This document shows, piece by piece, positions 53,001 to 61,304 of a DNA stretch of 64,000 bases (position 1 is its first letter; each line of letters begins with the position of its first letter). The position numbers were made by a program, and so were the translations under genes. Location: NCBI RefSeq assembly GCF_000023325.1, contig NC_012785.1, positions 1,550,001-1,614,000 of the forward strand. Reading direction: 5' to 3'. The stretch is from Kosmotoga olearia TBF 19.5.1 (lineage in GTDB: Bacteria > Thermotogota > Thermotogae > Petrotogales > Kosmotogaceae). The notes beneath the pieces are model-generated. The model made no database searches. It was not told the origin of the DNA and saw nothing but the letters and a program-made list of their open reading frames with translations.

Positions 53001-55200
53001 GGTCACGGGCGTTTTCCAGGAATTTATCTGCAATCGCAAGGGTCAATGCGGGTTCATTTAAAAGCGAATAGAATATTTTAAGCGCTGCAACCTTTTCTTC
53101 GAAGGCGTGTGGCGAGGAAACAGCTTTGAGCGCCTGCTGACTCAAATCGTATTTTCCGGCAAAAAGATATGCGAGAGATTCGGCTACGAGGATTTCATCG
53201 CTGCGGTTTTCTTTCGGTATCGTTTCTATAAATCGTGTAAGATCGATCAACTTAGTTATAGAATTATTGACATATGCGGCTTTAAGAGTTATTTCGACGT
53301 ACAGTTCTGAAAGTTTTTGTCTCTCGTTTTCATCAATTTTTGCTTTATCCAGGAACGCTTTCAATACTTTGCTGGCTTCTGTATAGTAGCCCCTGGCCAG
53401 GTATTCATCAACGATTTCAATAATTGATACAGCTTTCACTGCTTTTCGGGTGAAATAATCAAGTGCCCGGATTTCAACAAAGTAGTTTCCGGCTTCCGGC
53501 GGGAGAAGCTCTACGTTAGCAGTGCCTTCAAAGGTAACAGTTTTTTTATCGATGATGTTTTCTGTTTCATCCAGCAATATAATGTCTGTTTTCAGGGGTT
53601 CGGTCATTGTTGCCAGTGAAGTTATTCCGATTTCAAATGGAATACCAGCGGTAACAGTGGAAGGAACCGTCATTGAAAGGGAGATCTCAGGCAATGGAAT
53701 AACAAACACACCTTCTATTGAAGTATCAGGAGTATCCAGTCGTAGTTTGGCCAATCTCGCACCCTGAGTTTTGTATTTTAGTAAATAAATATTCTCAAAG
53801 GTTTCGAGAAGACTATTAAAAGCAGTTTTTAGATTATCTATCGTTGGAGATTTCAGGAACATTCCACCGGTAGATCTTGCAAGCGTACCAAGGCTGAACT
53901 CGTCTATTCTGGTTCCGAGACCAATTGCAAAAATAACAACATTATTTTCTCTGGCCAGACGGATTACTTCAGATAACGTCTTTTCACTTCCGGGGGCGGT
54001 ATCTCCATAGTTGGCATCGACTCCGTCAGTAACGAGTATCAAAAATCGTGGACCTGAACGTTCTGAGAGTAGTTCTATGCCTTTTGCAACGGTGTCATAA
54101 AGAGGTGTTGCACCTCTTGCTTTTATAATAGCAAGGGCTCTTTTCAGCTGTTCTCTATCGCGGGTGAAGTTTTTTAAAACCTCTATTTCAGTATCGAAAG
54201 CGATCAAGGCAAGCTCACTGTTTTCGGGAAGCAGGTCAAGGAAATATGAAGCAGCATCCTTGGCTTTTTCCATAACGGGTTTCATACTTCCACTTCTATC
54301 AACTTCAAGGACGAAGTTCAACGAAGGTTCCTTTTTCAACGCTTCCAGACTCTGGAGATCTATCCTTCCTGAAGGTTCAAGAATGTAAGCGTCGCTGTGT
54401 AGAAGTACTTCTTCGCTGATAGGTTTATTTATATCTGTGTAAGCTCTGAATAATATCTTTATTTCCGGGTAGTCTTCTATGTTGATATTTAAAAACTCTA
54501 TTTTTCCTGTTCTCTCACTATAAACCCGATTGAGCAATTGGTATCTTATTTCGCCCAGGTGAGACAGAAAGGTCACCATGAAATCCTGTGAAAAATTTTC
54601 TCTTAACCCTTCCACATTAACCTTTGAGCTTCTTGAATAAATGGGGGTATCTGGATCAACGAAGCTGTAAAGCTTTGTGGAGATCTCAAACACATGCACG
54701 GTATCTTCATCTTCAGAAGAGATCCGGGTAACCTCCAGTTTAATGTACCAATCGTATCCGACTATTTCGGAGACTTTTTCAGGCGAAAGAGAACCTTCTG
54801 ATAATTCCACGGAAAGGTTACAGTTTTGTAAAATATTCTCCAGGCTGTTTTTGATTTCTCTGTAAAGCCATTCCCTTGGTTCGAATCTCATTACATCATA
54901 ACTTAAAAGTATCCTTCCAATCTTTAGTGTGAAATCCTGCCTTATCTTCAGATTGAATGAAAGCTGAACTTTTTGATTTTCCGCTATATAAACATATTTT
55001 TCTGAGGGTTCAAATCCTTTAAGTTGCACAGCTACACGGTGGTAACCGGGCACAACCCAGAATTCAAAGGGTGTGTATCCAAGATGAGTACCATCAATAT
55101 AAACCTTCGCGTCGGATGGATAGGTTTCAACCTGAAGAAGACCGTAAGAAAAAGAGACGACAGAAAATAATACAAACAACGTGAGAAATAATTTTCTCAT
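50080..55200 (-). CDS. Giant secreted PEGA-vWA-TPR-like-Ig-YfaP protein
   Basis: A 1706-aa protein heading the operon. Order: signal peptide (1-20), PEGA domain (21-85, YIDGTHLGYTPFEF), an alpha/beta stretch, the NIEDYPEIKILF module (about 240), vWA domain with complete MIDAS (DRSGSM 301-306, TPLYDT 365, TDGVDAN 391), a helical TPR-like region (about 600-850), four or more Ig-like repeats (about 1040-1340), the YfaP/DUF2135-like domain (DADLDLYVYEP, about 1400-1500), the tail SANGSDWYD, and two last Ig-like repeats. No C-terminal anchor is seen. A consensus promoter and AAGGGGGAAGG precede ATG. Likely a surface or periplasmic scaffold (inference). Confidence 0.82.
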   Translation of the reverse strand: MRKLFLTLFVLFSVVSFSYGLLQVETYPSDAKVYIDGTHLGYTPFEFWVVPGYHRVAVQLKGFEPSEKYVYIAENQKVQLSFNLKIRQDFTLKIGRILLSYDVMRFEPREWLYREIKNSLENILQNCNLSVELSEGSLSPEKVSEIVGYDWYIKLEVTRISSEDEDTVHVFEISTKLYSFVDPDTPIYSRSSKVNVEGLRENFSQDFMVTFLSHLGEIRYQLLNRVYSERTGKIEFLNINIEDYPEIKILFRAYTDINKPISEEVLLHSDAYILEPSGRIDLQSLEALKKEPSLNFVLEVDRSGSMKPVMEKAKDAASYFLDLLPENSELALIAFDTEIEVLKNFTRDREQLKRALAIIKARGATPLYDTVAKGIELLSERSGPRFLILVTDGVDANYGDTAPGSEKTLSEVIRLARENNVVIFAIGLGTRIDEFSLGTLARSTGGMFLKSPTIDNLKTAFNSLLETFENIYLLKYKTQGARLAKLRLDTPDTSIEGVFVIPLPEISLSMTVPSTVTAGIPFEIGITSLATMTEPLKTDIILLDETENIIDKKTVTFEGTANVELLPPEAGNYFVEIRALDYFTRKAVKAVSIIEIVDEYLARGYYTEASKVLKAFLDKAKIDENERQKLSELYVEITLKAAYVNNSITKLIDLTRFIETIPKENRSDEILVAESLAYLFAGKYDLSQQALKAVSSPHAFEEKVAALKIFYSLLNEPALTLAIADKFLENARDPYLIRAIAEAYLRNSMDDKALKLAERIVNEKYGDPITLGTLFAVGFATSNTELMKEAIATAEKYPGLDELRYSWEITKVWNEEGIKNALSYLARKTLKPSKNEVLLKTMILLEASRKNRDKLQKNLIALKSIDPEDTRFLYPLTGAKINGLLNLEKPLQKNLTVGENTKTPIRVSTSTPYGAIFNVNNIPFALYIDLMSPSIRGVTVYSSIKGMNELEIKMLDLGMNKLGSVKLNLVCDLEPPTLIIADYFFTSKNTVIISFKMKDDTRIEKVLLDGKEVAFDPDNELQRVEYTTDRKTKSVIATVIDVSGKITQKKFYVIYDTKAPEITITGRRTSGSDFAKLNIHVTDNTRLSKVLIDGTPVNVGASKIYEAIHEIFLDDKPMKTIVVEAIDAAGNSSSKSFTVERDSDGPEVSVKLESTIVSGKVKMTVSATDISGIATITVEGLSKNYDLPQTVSDRFEVEIAKSKELKIEVTDGSGNTTITYRYVYVDKSAPVVDYDLILGEETKVKLIFSDDSGIKYLQIGKKIFKLNGERNREFSIPVEEVKKGLNYAVIDMAGKRTAGTLNWIEIIFDQDYGGAIATSSLELSGKVSKPENETGSIRVSVNGSENPPKTIEGGTFAIPITLQPGKNTIHVIAKSRTGIGGKSLHMNYFHGTEALTVELSWDNEDADLDLYVYEPGENIVYFANRGSECGNLTMDEREYIGGKQKVERYVLSYGKNKVPAEGTYKIRVHYYHSEKIPNPVKFKIKANGFGIHFEKEATLTYFDPDNTRPSANGSDWYDASTVELLLPDKERPVVETNIPEILVTQRNHVEITITATDNKGLNVVVTSADYWNISSKVVQCYGRKNLSFKETRYFPDGHSVFFVMVEDIHGLTDTKTHEIFVDSAPPLIETTILSTQGNEVMVKITVSDNFVIKSVSIGDTTYSIGDIHNRENHFEIIKTFSMNDVSKLKVVARDLAGNLSQKTIGW

Positions 55201-55230
55201 TGAACCTTCCCCCTTATCTTTCTTTTCTCC

Positions 55231-55258
55231 ATTATATGATAACTTTGATTCATTTCAA
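55231..55258 (-). promoter_or_regulatory. Promoter of the vWA operon
   Basis: On the minus strand TTGAAA (55258-55253), 16 nt, perfect TATAAT (55236-55231), about 25 nt before the ribosome site of the 1706-aa gene. No other promoter-like site is evident inside the four overlapping genes. Confidence 0.8.
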
Positions 55259-55289
55259 AAGATTAAATGAACGGAACGCATCGGGGATA

Positions 55290-57023
55290 TCAGGATCCTA
55301 ATTCCAGTATGTGCAGGATCTTATAGTATCCATCCTCTATCTTTGCTGCTTCAGGAAGTCCGCCTTTTTCCAGTAACGAAAAAAGCTTAAGTAAAAACTC
55401 TTTTGGATTTGTAGGGATTATTTCTAAAGCGGAATCTACGTCAAGCAATCTATTGTCCTGAGCTCTGGAAAGAAAAAGGGCGGTTTCAAAGTGGAACTCT
55501 TTTATTTCATCAATAACTTCTTCCAGGAACCATTCGCTATTAAAATTCAATCCGCCGAGATACCATAGGTAAACCCGGTAAAGTATTCTAAACAAGGCAG
55601 TAGCCGAACCGTTTCCGGAAACAAGGAAAGGAAAACGATAAGAAAGGAGCATTGCTTCTGGAATATTTTCCCTTAGTGATACGAGCAGCCCAAAGAATAA
55701 TTCAACCATTGAGAGGTCCGGTTCTATTGATTCCGGGATTTCGCCGGTAAGAAGTCTTATTGCTCTATTAGAGAGTTCAGGATTATTTGATTTGGATAAA
55801 TAATTCAGCAGATGTCTATAATCAACTTTGCCGAAATTAACAAACTCCTGGTTTTTCATATCTGTAGCGTCTATCAGTTTATCAAACAAAAGTTCTAACT
55901 CGCCGGAATTGTACTTTTTTGCCAGGCTCCTCATGACAGGGTTTTCAAATTCTGTATTAACCTGTGAGTGTCTTTGGACCATTCCTTCATACAATGCAAT
56001 TTCTTTTTTTAGTTCGTAAATGCTCTCATCCGGAAGTTCATCTATCAATTTCCGGGCTTGCTTAAAATCACCTAAAAGTGTAAAAGATCTTGAAAGGACC
56101 ACGGTGGCTTTGTAGTCTTTTGTTTCATTATAGTATTTTTCGAGATGTTCTACGGCGTCTTCTACCAGTCCCATATTTCGTTCCAGTAATCCTAGTTCGT
56201 ACAAAATCTCCACTGCTTGCGTCATCTCGTATGCCTTTTTTAAGTCGTTATAAGCGCCTAAAAAATCTCCCAATCTTGTTTTGGAGAAAGCTCTGTTATA
56301 GTAGAATTCCCACCGCTCTTCTTTTTTTAGCCCTTCGCTGAACGCTTGTTCTGCAAGTGCATAATTTTGTTTTTCGTTGTATATAACCCCTTTTCTCAGG
56401 TACAAATCTGCCGAAAGCGGGAATTTCTTTGAAGTGTTCTCGATTATCTTCAAGGCAGAATCTAGCATTCCGGAGACAATATAGGTGTCTATAATCCCGA
56501 GAAGGGGGAGAGAGAATTCCCCCTGTGCCCTTTCCAGGGATAGTATGTAGAATTTAACAGCATCGTCATATTCGCCTTTTTTCTGCATAAGCCGCCCTAG
56601 CTCGTAATAGCCCAGATAAAAATCTTCTTTAAGCTCAACGGATTTTCTCAACTCAATTTCCGCTAAACCTAATTCGCCTTTTTTCCTCAGTAAAAGCCCT
56701 TTGTAAAAGTGATATCTGTAATCTTCTTTGATTTTTTTTGCTTTTTCCAGCCATTTTTCGGCTTCTCCAAGATTGTTTGTGTTTAATGCTTTCTTGAATT
56801 TCTCATAGCAGAAATAAACGAGATATGACCCATAATAATCGTCCTTTGAAACGGAATATTGGGCATCTAAACCTTTTATTATCACGTCCAGGTCAATTTT
56901 CTCTTCATCTATGATTTTTGGTAAATCTTCCAGAAGTACTGGAAGTTTTACTGGAAGGTTCTGGCGTTTTGCTGCATCTGGTTTAAGAGGCATGTAAACA
57001 ATAACCTTTTTTGGTTTGTTCAC
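55290..57023 (-). CDS. Cytoplasmic TPR-repeat protein
   Basis: A 577-aa protein without signal peptide or membrane helix. TPR units run from about residue 65 to 330 (for example YHFYKGLLLRKKGELGLAEIELRKSVEL and GYYELGRLMQKKGEYDDAVKFYILSLE), followed by a helical region of unclear family. The N-terminus (KKVIVYMPLKPDAA) is a short beta stretch. GTG start has GGAGGT 6 nt upstream. It lies upstream of, and on the same strand as, the vWA operon, but that operon has its own promoter. Partner unknown. Confidence 0.8.
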   Translation of the reverse strand: MNKPKKVIVYMPLKPDAAKRQNLPVKLPVLLEDLPKIIDEEKIDLDVIIKGLDAQYSVSKDDYYGSYLVYFCYEKFKKALNTNNLGEAEKWLEKAKKIKEDYRYHFYKGLLLRKKGELGLAEIELRKSVELKEDFYLGYYELGRLMQKKGEYDDAVKFYILSLERAQGEFSLPLLGIIDTYIVSGMLDSALKIIENTSKKFPLSADLYLRKGVIYNEKQNYALAEQAFSEGLKKEERWEFYYNRAFSKTRLGDFLGAYNDLKKAYEMTQAVEILYELGLLERNMGLVEDAVEHLEKYYNETKDYKATVVLSRSFTLLGDFKQARKLIDELPDESIYELKKEIALYEGMVQRHSQVNTEFENPVMRSLAKKYNSGELELLFDKLIDATDMKNQEFVNFGKVDYRHLLNYLSKSNNPELSNRAIRLLTGEIPESIEPDLSMVELFFGLLVSLRENIPEAMLLSYRFPFLVSGNGSATALFRILYRVYLWYLGGLNFNSEWFLEEVIDEIKEFHFETALFLSRAQDNRLLDVDSALEIIPTNPKEFLLKLFSLLEKGGLPEAAKIEDGYYKILHILELGS

Positions 57024-57049
57024 CCTGCACCTCCGGGAGTATTATTTTT

Positions 57050-57077
57050 TTCACCTTTCCACACTTTATAGTATAAT
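57050..57077 (+). promoter_or_regulatory. Probable promoter of secG-tyrS
   Basis: TATAAT at 57072-57077 with a weak TTCACC 16 nt upstream. It lies 38 nt before the secG ATG and is divergent from the TPR gene. Confidence 0.55.
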
Positions 57078-57114
57078 ACTAACTGAACATCATAATATTA
57101 CAGGAGGTATAGAG

Positions 57115-57366
57115 ATGATAGCACTCTCATATGTTTTGATAGGTGTCCACGTAGTGTTGAGTGTACTCCTAACCTTTTTCGTGTTGAGTCAAATGTCGAA
57201 GAGTTCTGAATTAGGTGCGGCTTTTGGCAGTGGTGCTTCTCATACGATGTTTGGAAGGAAAAAGGGTCTGGACACCGCCGGGAAGATCACCCTCGGCCTT
57301 TCCATCGCTTTTATGGTGAACAGCGTTATTTTGACATTTGTTATCTCAAAAGCATTCCCGTCGTAA
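57115..57366 (+). CDS. secG: Preprotein translocase subunit SecG
   Basis: An 83-aa two-helix membrane protein of the SecYEG channel. Helix 1 (about 6-26), the conserved cytosolic loop SSELGAAFGSGASHTMFGRKKGLD and helix 2 (about 58-78) are typical. AGGAGG lies 8 nt before ATG at 57115. tyrS follows after 10 nt. Confidence 0.95.
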   Translation: MIALSYVLIGVHVVLSVLLTFFVLSQMSKSSELGAAFGSGASHTMFGRKKGLDTAGKITLGLSIAFMVNSVILTFVISKAFPS

Positions 57367-57376
57367 GGTGATAATC

Positions 57377-58570
57377 TTGGAAGTACCGGAAAAACAATTG
57401 CAGATACTTAAAAGGAACTCCGTTTCCTTGATTTCGGAGGAAGAATTAATTGAAAGATTGAAGCTCGGAAGGCCGCTTCGAGTCAAGCTTGGAGTTGATC
57501 CTTCAAGACCGGATCTTCATCTTGGCCATGCAGTTGTTCTCAGGAAACTCCGGGAATTTCAGGACCTCGGCCATCACGTTATTTTGATAATAGGTGATTT
57601 TACGGCTCGAATTGGCGACCCTTCCGGTCGCTCGAAAACCCGCCCGATGCTCTCAAAAGAAGAAGCGAAACAGAATGCCATCACCTACAGTCAGCAAGCC
57701 TTTAAAATCCTCGATCGAGATAAAACAGAGATAAAGTTTAATTCTGAATGGCTGGATGGTATGAGTTTTGAAGATGTGATACGGCTTTCGGCTAAGTATA
57801 CCGTTGCGAGGATGCTTGAAAGAAATGATTTCGAGAAGCGGTATAAGAATAACGAACCTATAAGCATAGCAGAGTTTCTTTACCCGCTTGCCCAGGCTTA
57901 TGATTCGGTGGTGGTCAAAGCGGATGTGGAGATCGGCGGTGACGACCAGTTCTTCAATTTTGTTGTTGCGCGTAAGATTCAGGAAGAATATGGTTTGCAA
58001 CCCCAGGTCATTCTCACCATGCCTCTCATAGAGGGAACCGACGGCAATTTGAAAATGTCCAAGAGCTATGGCAATTATGTTGCCTTTGAAGACCCTCCAG
58101 AGGAAATGTTTGGAAAACTCATGTCGATTCCCGATACCTTAATAATTAAATATATGAGGTTGCTCACAGACATTCCTGAAGAGCGGATTCTCCAATACGA
58201 AAGGGATATAAAATCAAGGAAAATCAATCCACGGGATGTAAAAATGTTGCTGGCTTTTGAGATAACAAGATTTTTCCACGGTGAAGAAGCTGCGGTGCGT
58301 GCAAGGGAGAATTTCATAAAAGTTTTCAGAAAAAAGGAACTTCCCAGTGAAATACCTGAAATTAAAGTAAAAGAATCCGAACTATCTCTTGTAGATCTGA
58401 TGGTTAAATATGCTAATATTTCATCAAAAAGCGAGGCCAGACGGTTGATTTCTCAAGGCGGTGTTCGGCTGAACAACACGGTGATAAAAGATATTCATGC
58501 TAAGGTCGCAGTATCCAATGGGGACATACTACGTATCGGTAAACGTAGATTCTTCAAGATTTCGTGCTAA
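57377..58570 (+). CDS. tyrS: Tyrosyl-tRNA synthetase
   Basis: A 397-aa class I synthetase. HIGH motif as DLHLGHAVVLRKL (about residue 47), KMSKS as GNLKMSKSYGN (about 222), and a C-terminal S4 domain (SKSEARRLISQGGVRLNN). This is the shorter bacterial TyrZ-like subgroup. TTG at 57377 follows AAGGTGAT by 4 nt, the same spacing as elsewhere in this window; GTG at 57368 overlaps that site. Confidence 0.95.
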   Translation: MEVPEKQLQILKRNSVSLISEEELIERLKLGRPLRVKLGVDPSRPDLHLGHAVVLRKLREFQDLGHHVILIIGDFTARIGDPSGRSKTRPMLSKEEAKQNAITYSQQAFKILDRDKTEIKFNSEWLDGMSFEDVIRLSAKYTVARMLERNDFEKRYKNNEPISIAEFLYPLAQAYDSVVVKADVEIGGDDQFFNFVVARKIQEEYGLQPQVILTMPLIEGTDGNLKMSKSYGNYVAFEDPPEEMFGKLMSIPDTLIIKYMRLLTDIPEERILQYERDIKSRKINPRDVKMLLAFEITRFFHGEEAAVRARENFIKVFRKKELPSEIPEIKVKESELSLVDLMVKYANISSKSEARRLISQGGVRLNNTVIKDIHAKVAVSNGDILRIGKRRFFKISC

Positions 58571-58588
58571 ACTTATAGAAATCAAAAC

Positions 58589-58618
58589 TTGAACAAGTTG
58601 GCCTGCATACTGTATAAT
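58589..58618 (+). promoter_or_regulatory. Promoter of the SLH/Omp-alpha-like gene
   Basis: TTGAAC (58589-58594), 18 nt, TATAAT (58613-58618), about 30 nt before a strong AAAGGGGGTAGG ribosome site. Confidence 0.8.
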
Positions 58619-58668
58619 AAATTCGTGCTTTAGGCAGATTTACAACTTTCCGAAAGGGGGTAGGTTCC

Positions 58669-59913
58669 ATGAAAAAACTTTCCTTGGTATTGGTCCTTGC
58701 CCTTGTTGGCGTGGTGTTCGCCTTTGCGGTAGACTATACGGACGTTCCAGAGGGGCACTGGGCTTACAATGCGGTAATGAAAGCAACAGCTGCGGGATTA
58801 CTTCAGGGATTCCCGGATGGTACATTCAGAGGAACGGATAGTGTAACGAGGTATCAGTTAGCGGAAGCTATGGCAAAGCTCCTCGAGTACTCCGATGCAG
58901 GAGACGCTAAGCTTCAGGAACTCGTTTTTGCTTTGACGAAAAAGGTAGCCGGTCTTTCCCTTGATATTTCTGAGGTTGTAAAGGGAATTGAGGGAACTTC
59001 AAAGAGCCTTTCTGATGCCGTTGCATTGCTCAATGCACATGACGCAGATATAACCGCTCTGAAGAAGAAGCTTACCGATACCGAAATTACGGTCAAGCTC
59101 CTCGGTCAGGCTATCGCAAAGTTGAGGAAGGATCTTAAAGATGAAGCTGCGGCCATTGAAGAAATCAAGGCCCAGAATTTTGTAACATCCGAGCAACTGG
59201 ATGAAAAGCTCTCCATGCTTTACACGAAAGTTCTAATGCTTCAGAAAGAAGAGAGCAAGAATAACGCCGCGATAATGGCTGAGGTAGGTAAACTCAACGA
59301 GAACGTTGAGGTTATCTTTGATCAGGTTGACTCCAACGTGTTTTCCATAATGGGGCTTGAAAAAGAACTCGCTGGTGTTAAAGCCTCTCTGGACAATTAC
59401 GTTACCAAGGACGACTTCGAATACGTAGTGAACGTTACAAACAAACTCAGCGCGGATATGTTTACAATGCAAAGAAACTATGGCAAGAGAATTGGTAAGC
59501 TCGAAGAAGCTGCTTCCGATTACGCTTTGAAAGCTGATCTTGATGCCTTGAAGAGCTCGGTGAATCAAGATATCGAGGTCATCTTTGATCAGATCGATTC
59601 CAATGTCTTCGATATCATGGATCTCGAGAAGAAGGTAGGGAATCTTGAGGCTGCTCTGAATGCTACAAACGAAGAGCTTGCCGCTTTGAAGGCCGAAGTT
59701 GTGACACCTGATCAGCTCTCAGAGAAACTCAACTTCCTCTACAAAAAGATAAATATCGTTGAAGCCAATGCCAAAGATGACGTTGAGACTCTCAAAGCAA
59801 CCATTGCCGATCTTGAGGCCAAGCTTGAAGCAAGCGATAAGAAAGCAAACTTTGCAACGATCCTTTCAATTGTTTCAGCTGCAATAACAGCTATCGTACT
59901 TATGACCCAGTAA
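58669..59913 (+). CDS. SLH-domain coiled-coil toga anchor (Omp-alpha-like)
   Basis: A 414-aa protein: signal peptide (1-20), one S-layer homology domain (about 22-70, YTDVPEGHWAYNAVMKATAAGLLQGFPDGTFRGTDSVTRYQLAEAMAKLL), a long heptad-rich coiled coil (about 75-390) with an internally repeated segment around VEVIFDQVDSNVFSIMGLEK and IEVIFDQIDSNVFDIMDLEK, and a C-terminal hydrophobic helix (ATILSIVSAAITAIVLMTQ). This is the architecture of Thermotoga Omp-alpha, a rod spacing the outer toga from the cell body. SLH would bind the cell wall and the C-terminal helix the toga. The porin-like gene follows. Confidence 0.88.
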   Translation: MKKLSLVLVLALVGVVFAFAVDYTDVPEGHWAYNAVMKATAAGLLQGFPDGTFRGTDSVTRYQLAEAMAKLLEYSDAGDAKLQELVFALTKKVAGLSLDISEVVKGIEGTSKSLSDAVALLNAHDADITALKKKLTDTEITVKLLGQAIAKLRKDLKDEAAAIEEIKAQNFVTSEQLDEKLSMLYTKVLMLQKEESKNNAAIMAEVGKLNENVEVIFDQVDSNVFSIMGLEKELAGVKASLDNYVTKDDFEYVVNVTNKLSADMFTMQRNYGKRIGKLEEAASDYALKADLDALKSSVNQDIEVIFDQIDSNVFDIMDLEKKVGNLEAALNATNEELAALKAEVVTPDQLSEKLNFLYKKINIVEANAKDDVETLKATIADLEAKLEASDKKANFATILSIVSAAITAIVLMTQ

Positions 59914-59928
59914 ACGATTGATTGATTT

Positions 59929-59965
59929 GTGGCCTGCTGCAAAGGAAGCGGGCCACGATTTGATT
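59929..59965 (+). terminator. Possible terminator between the two toga genes
   Basis: A 10-bp stem GTGGCCTGCT/AGCGGGCCAC (one wobble pair) followed by GATTTGATT, a poor T run. The TTGATT of the next promoter overlaps it. Confidence 0.5.
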
Positions 59966-59989
59966 CAACGTATTGGTTTGTGTTAAAAT
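59960..59989 (+). promoter_or_regulatory. Possible promoter of the porin-like gene
   Basis: TTGATT (59960-59965), 18 nt, TAAAAT (59984-59989), about 23 nt before the AAAAGGGGG ribosome site. Confidence 0.55.
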
Positions 59990-60029
59990 ACGAGTGCGCA
60001 TATCATTCTTTAAAAGGGGGTAAGTGTGC

Positions 60030-61109
60030 ATGAAGAAACTTCTGGTTATTCTAACTCTGGTTGTCGCTATGACAGCTTTCGCTGGCTCAGCATCTGTCAG
60101 CCTTGGTGGTTCAACATTGTTTGAAGTTAAGCTTGACAAAGACGGCTTACACACCAATATGTTCATGTGGGATCAATGGGCAGCCTTTGGCGTTGACGCT
60201 GGAAATGTCAGTGTAAGCCTCGACTTTGACGGTAATCTCACATTGAACGGCATTTCTCTTTCCAACGATCACTTTGCTGCCGACTGGTACTCCTCAATGG
60301 CATTCCAGGGTGACTACAGTAAATGGTGGTTCGTTGAAGTCGATGATGGCGCTTGGGAACCAACAGCTATCTTTGAATTGAAAGACCTTGGCCTTTCCGT
60401 TGCTACTCAGGAAGGCGACAAGGTTCTTGCGAAGTTTGCTGTTGATCCTGTAAACGTTGCCGCTCAGATCAGCCTCGATGCAAGTGGATTTGCTGGTGCT
60501 GCTGCTGAGGTTAGCTCCGAAAATGTTTTTGCCGGCCTTGGCTTCAGAGTTGGTTTCAAAACCGGTGGCGATTACACTGTAAACGCCTGGTACAAAAACG
60601 CTTTTGGTCCTGTTGATGTCGATGCTTACATGAGATACTCCAACTTCAACGGTCAGTATGTTGGTATCATTGGTCACTACACACACGATCTCGGCAAAAT
60701 TGGTGCAAAGGTTGAATATGACATTGAAAATTCTGAACCTCTGTTCGCGGCAAGGTTCGATGGCACTTACGAATTTGATCCTGTGACTCTCACCGTCAGA
60801 GTCGGTTCTGGTAGCTACGCAGATTGGGATGCTATATACTGGGAAGAATTCCATGGTGATCTCACAGCTGCTGCTACCGATGTTTCCGTAAGAGGCATCG
60901 TGAGTGTTGGGCTTCCACTTGGAATTGATGGAATCCTTGCAGCCCCAACCCTTACGGTTCAGGCAGATTACTACCTTGGCGATGGCAGCATGCAGATTCC
61001 TGTAAGCATTTCTTCGAAGCTTTACGACCTTCTCAGCGTAAAAGCTGGTGTGGATCTTCTTGATCTTACAGGCTGGTATGCATACGTAGGTTACTACGCT
61101 GCGTTCTGA
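60030..61109 (+). CDS. Porin-like beta-barrel toga protein (Omp-beta-like)
   Basis: A 359-aa protein with signal peptide MKKLLVILTLVVAMTAFAG and then alternating hydrophobic/polar strands rich in Gly, Asp and aromatic residues (for example VNAWYKNAFGPVDVDAYMRYSNFN). It ends YVGYYAAF, with the terminal Phe typical of outer-membrane barrels. No alpha membrane helix after the signal. In Thermotoga an Omp-alpha rod and Omp-beta porin are found together, so the pairing here supports a toga porin. ATG at 60030 follows AAAAGGGGG; GTG at 60024 is also in frame. Confidence 0.82.
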   Translation: MKKLLVILTLVVAMTAFAGSASVSLGGSTLFEVKLDKDGLHTNMFMWDQWAAFGVDAGNVSVSLDFDGNLTLNGISLSNDHFAADWYSSMAFQGDYSKWWFVEVDDGAWEPTAIFELKDLGLSVATQEGDKVLAKFAVDPVNVAAQISLDASGFAGAAAEVSSENVFAGLGFRVGFKTGGDYTVNAWYKNAFGPVDVDAYMRYSNFNGQYVGIIGHYTHDLGKIGAKVEYDIENSEPLFAARFDGTYEFDPVTLTVRVGSGSYADWDAIYWEEFHGDLTAAATDVSVRGIVSVGLPLGIDGILAAPTLTVQADYYLGDGSMQIPVSISSKLYDLLSVKAGVDLLDLTGWYAYVGYYAAF

Positions 61110-61135
61110 TATTTAGGTTATAGATACGCTGTGAA

Positions 61136-61170
61136 AAACCCCCGACCAATGTACGGCCGGGGGTTTATTT
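61136..61170 (+). terminator. Terminator after the porin-like gene
   Basis: A stem AAACCCCCG/CGGGGGTTT enclosing a 13-nt loop, followed by ATTTATG. It lies 27 nt after the stop. Confidence 0.85.
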
Positions 61171-61214
61171 ATGTATAGTATAGATGATGGCAAAATAGAA
61201 AGATGAGGTGGCAA

Positions 61215-61274
61215 ATGTCTTTCACAGAATTAAAGAGAAAACTGAGCACCATTGAATTTATGTTGTTTCATTAA
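61215..61274 (+). CDS. Possible 19-aa peptide gene
   Basis: A 19-codon frame (MSFTELKRKLSTIEFMLFH) with GAGGTGG four nt before ATG, 30 nt ahead of the next gene. It may be a leader peptide, the remnant of a larger gene, or chance. No homology can be judged. Confidence 0.3.
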   Translation: MSFTELKRKLSTIEFMLFH

Positions 61275-61304
61275 TAGCATTTTCGTTTGTTTGGGAGTGA
61301 AAGC

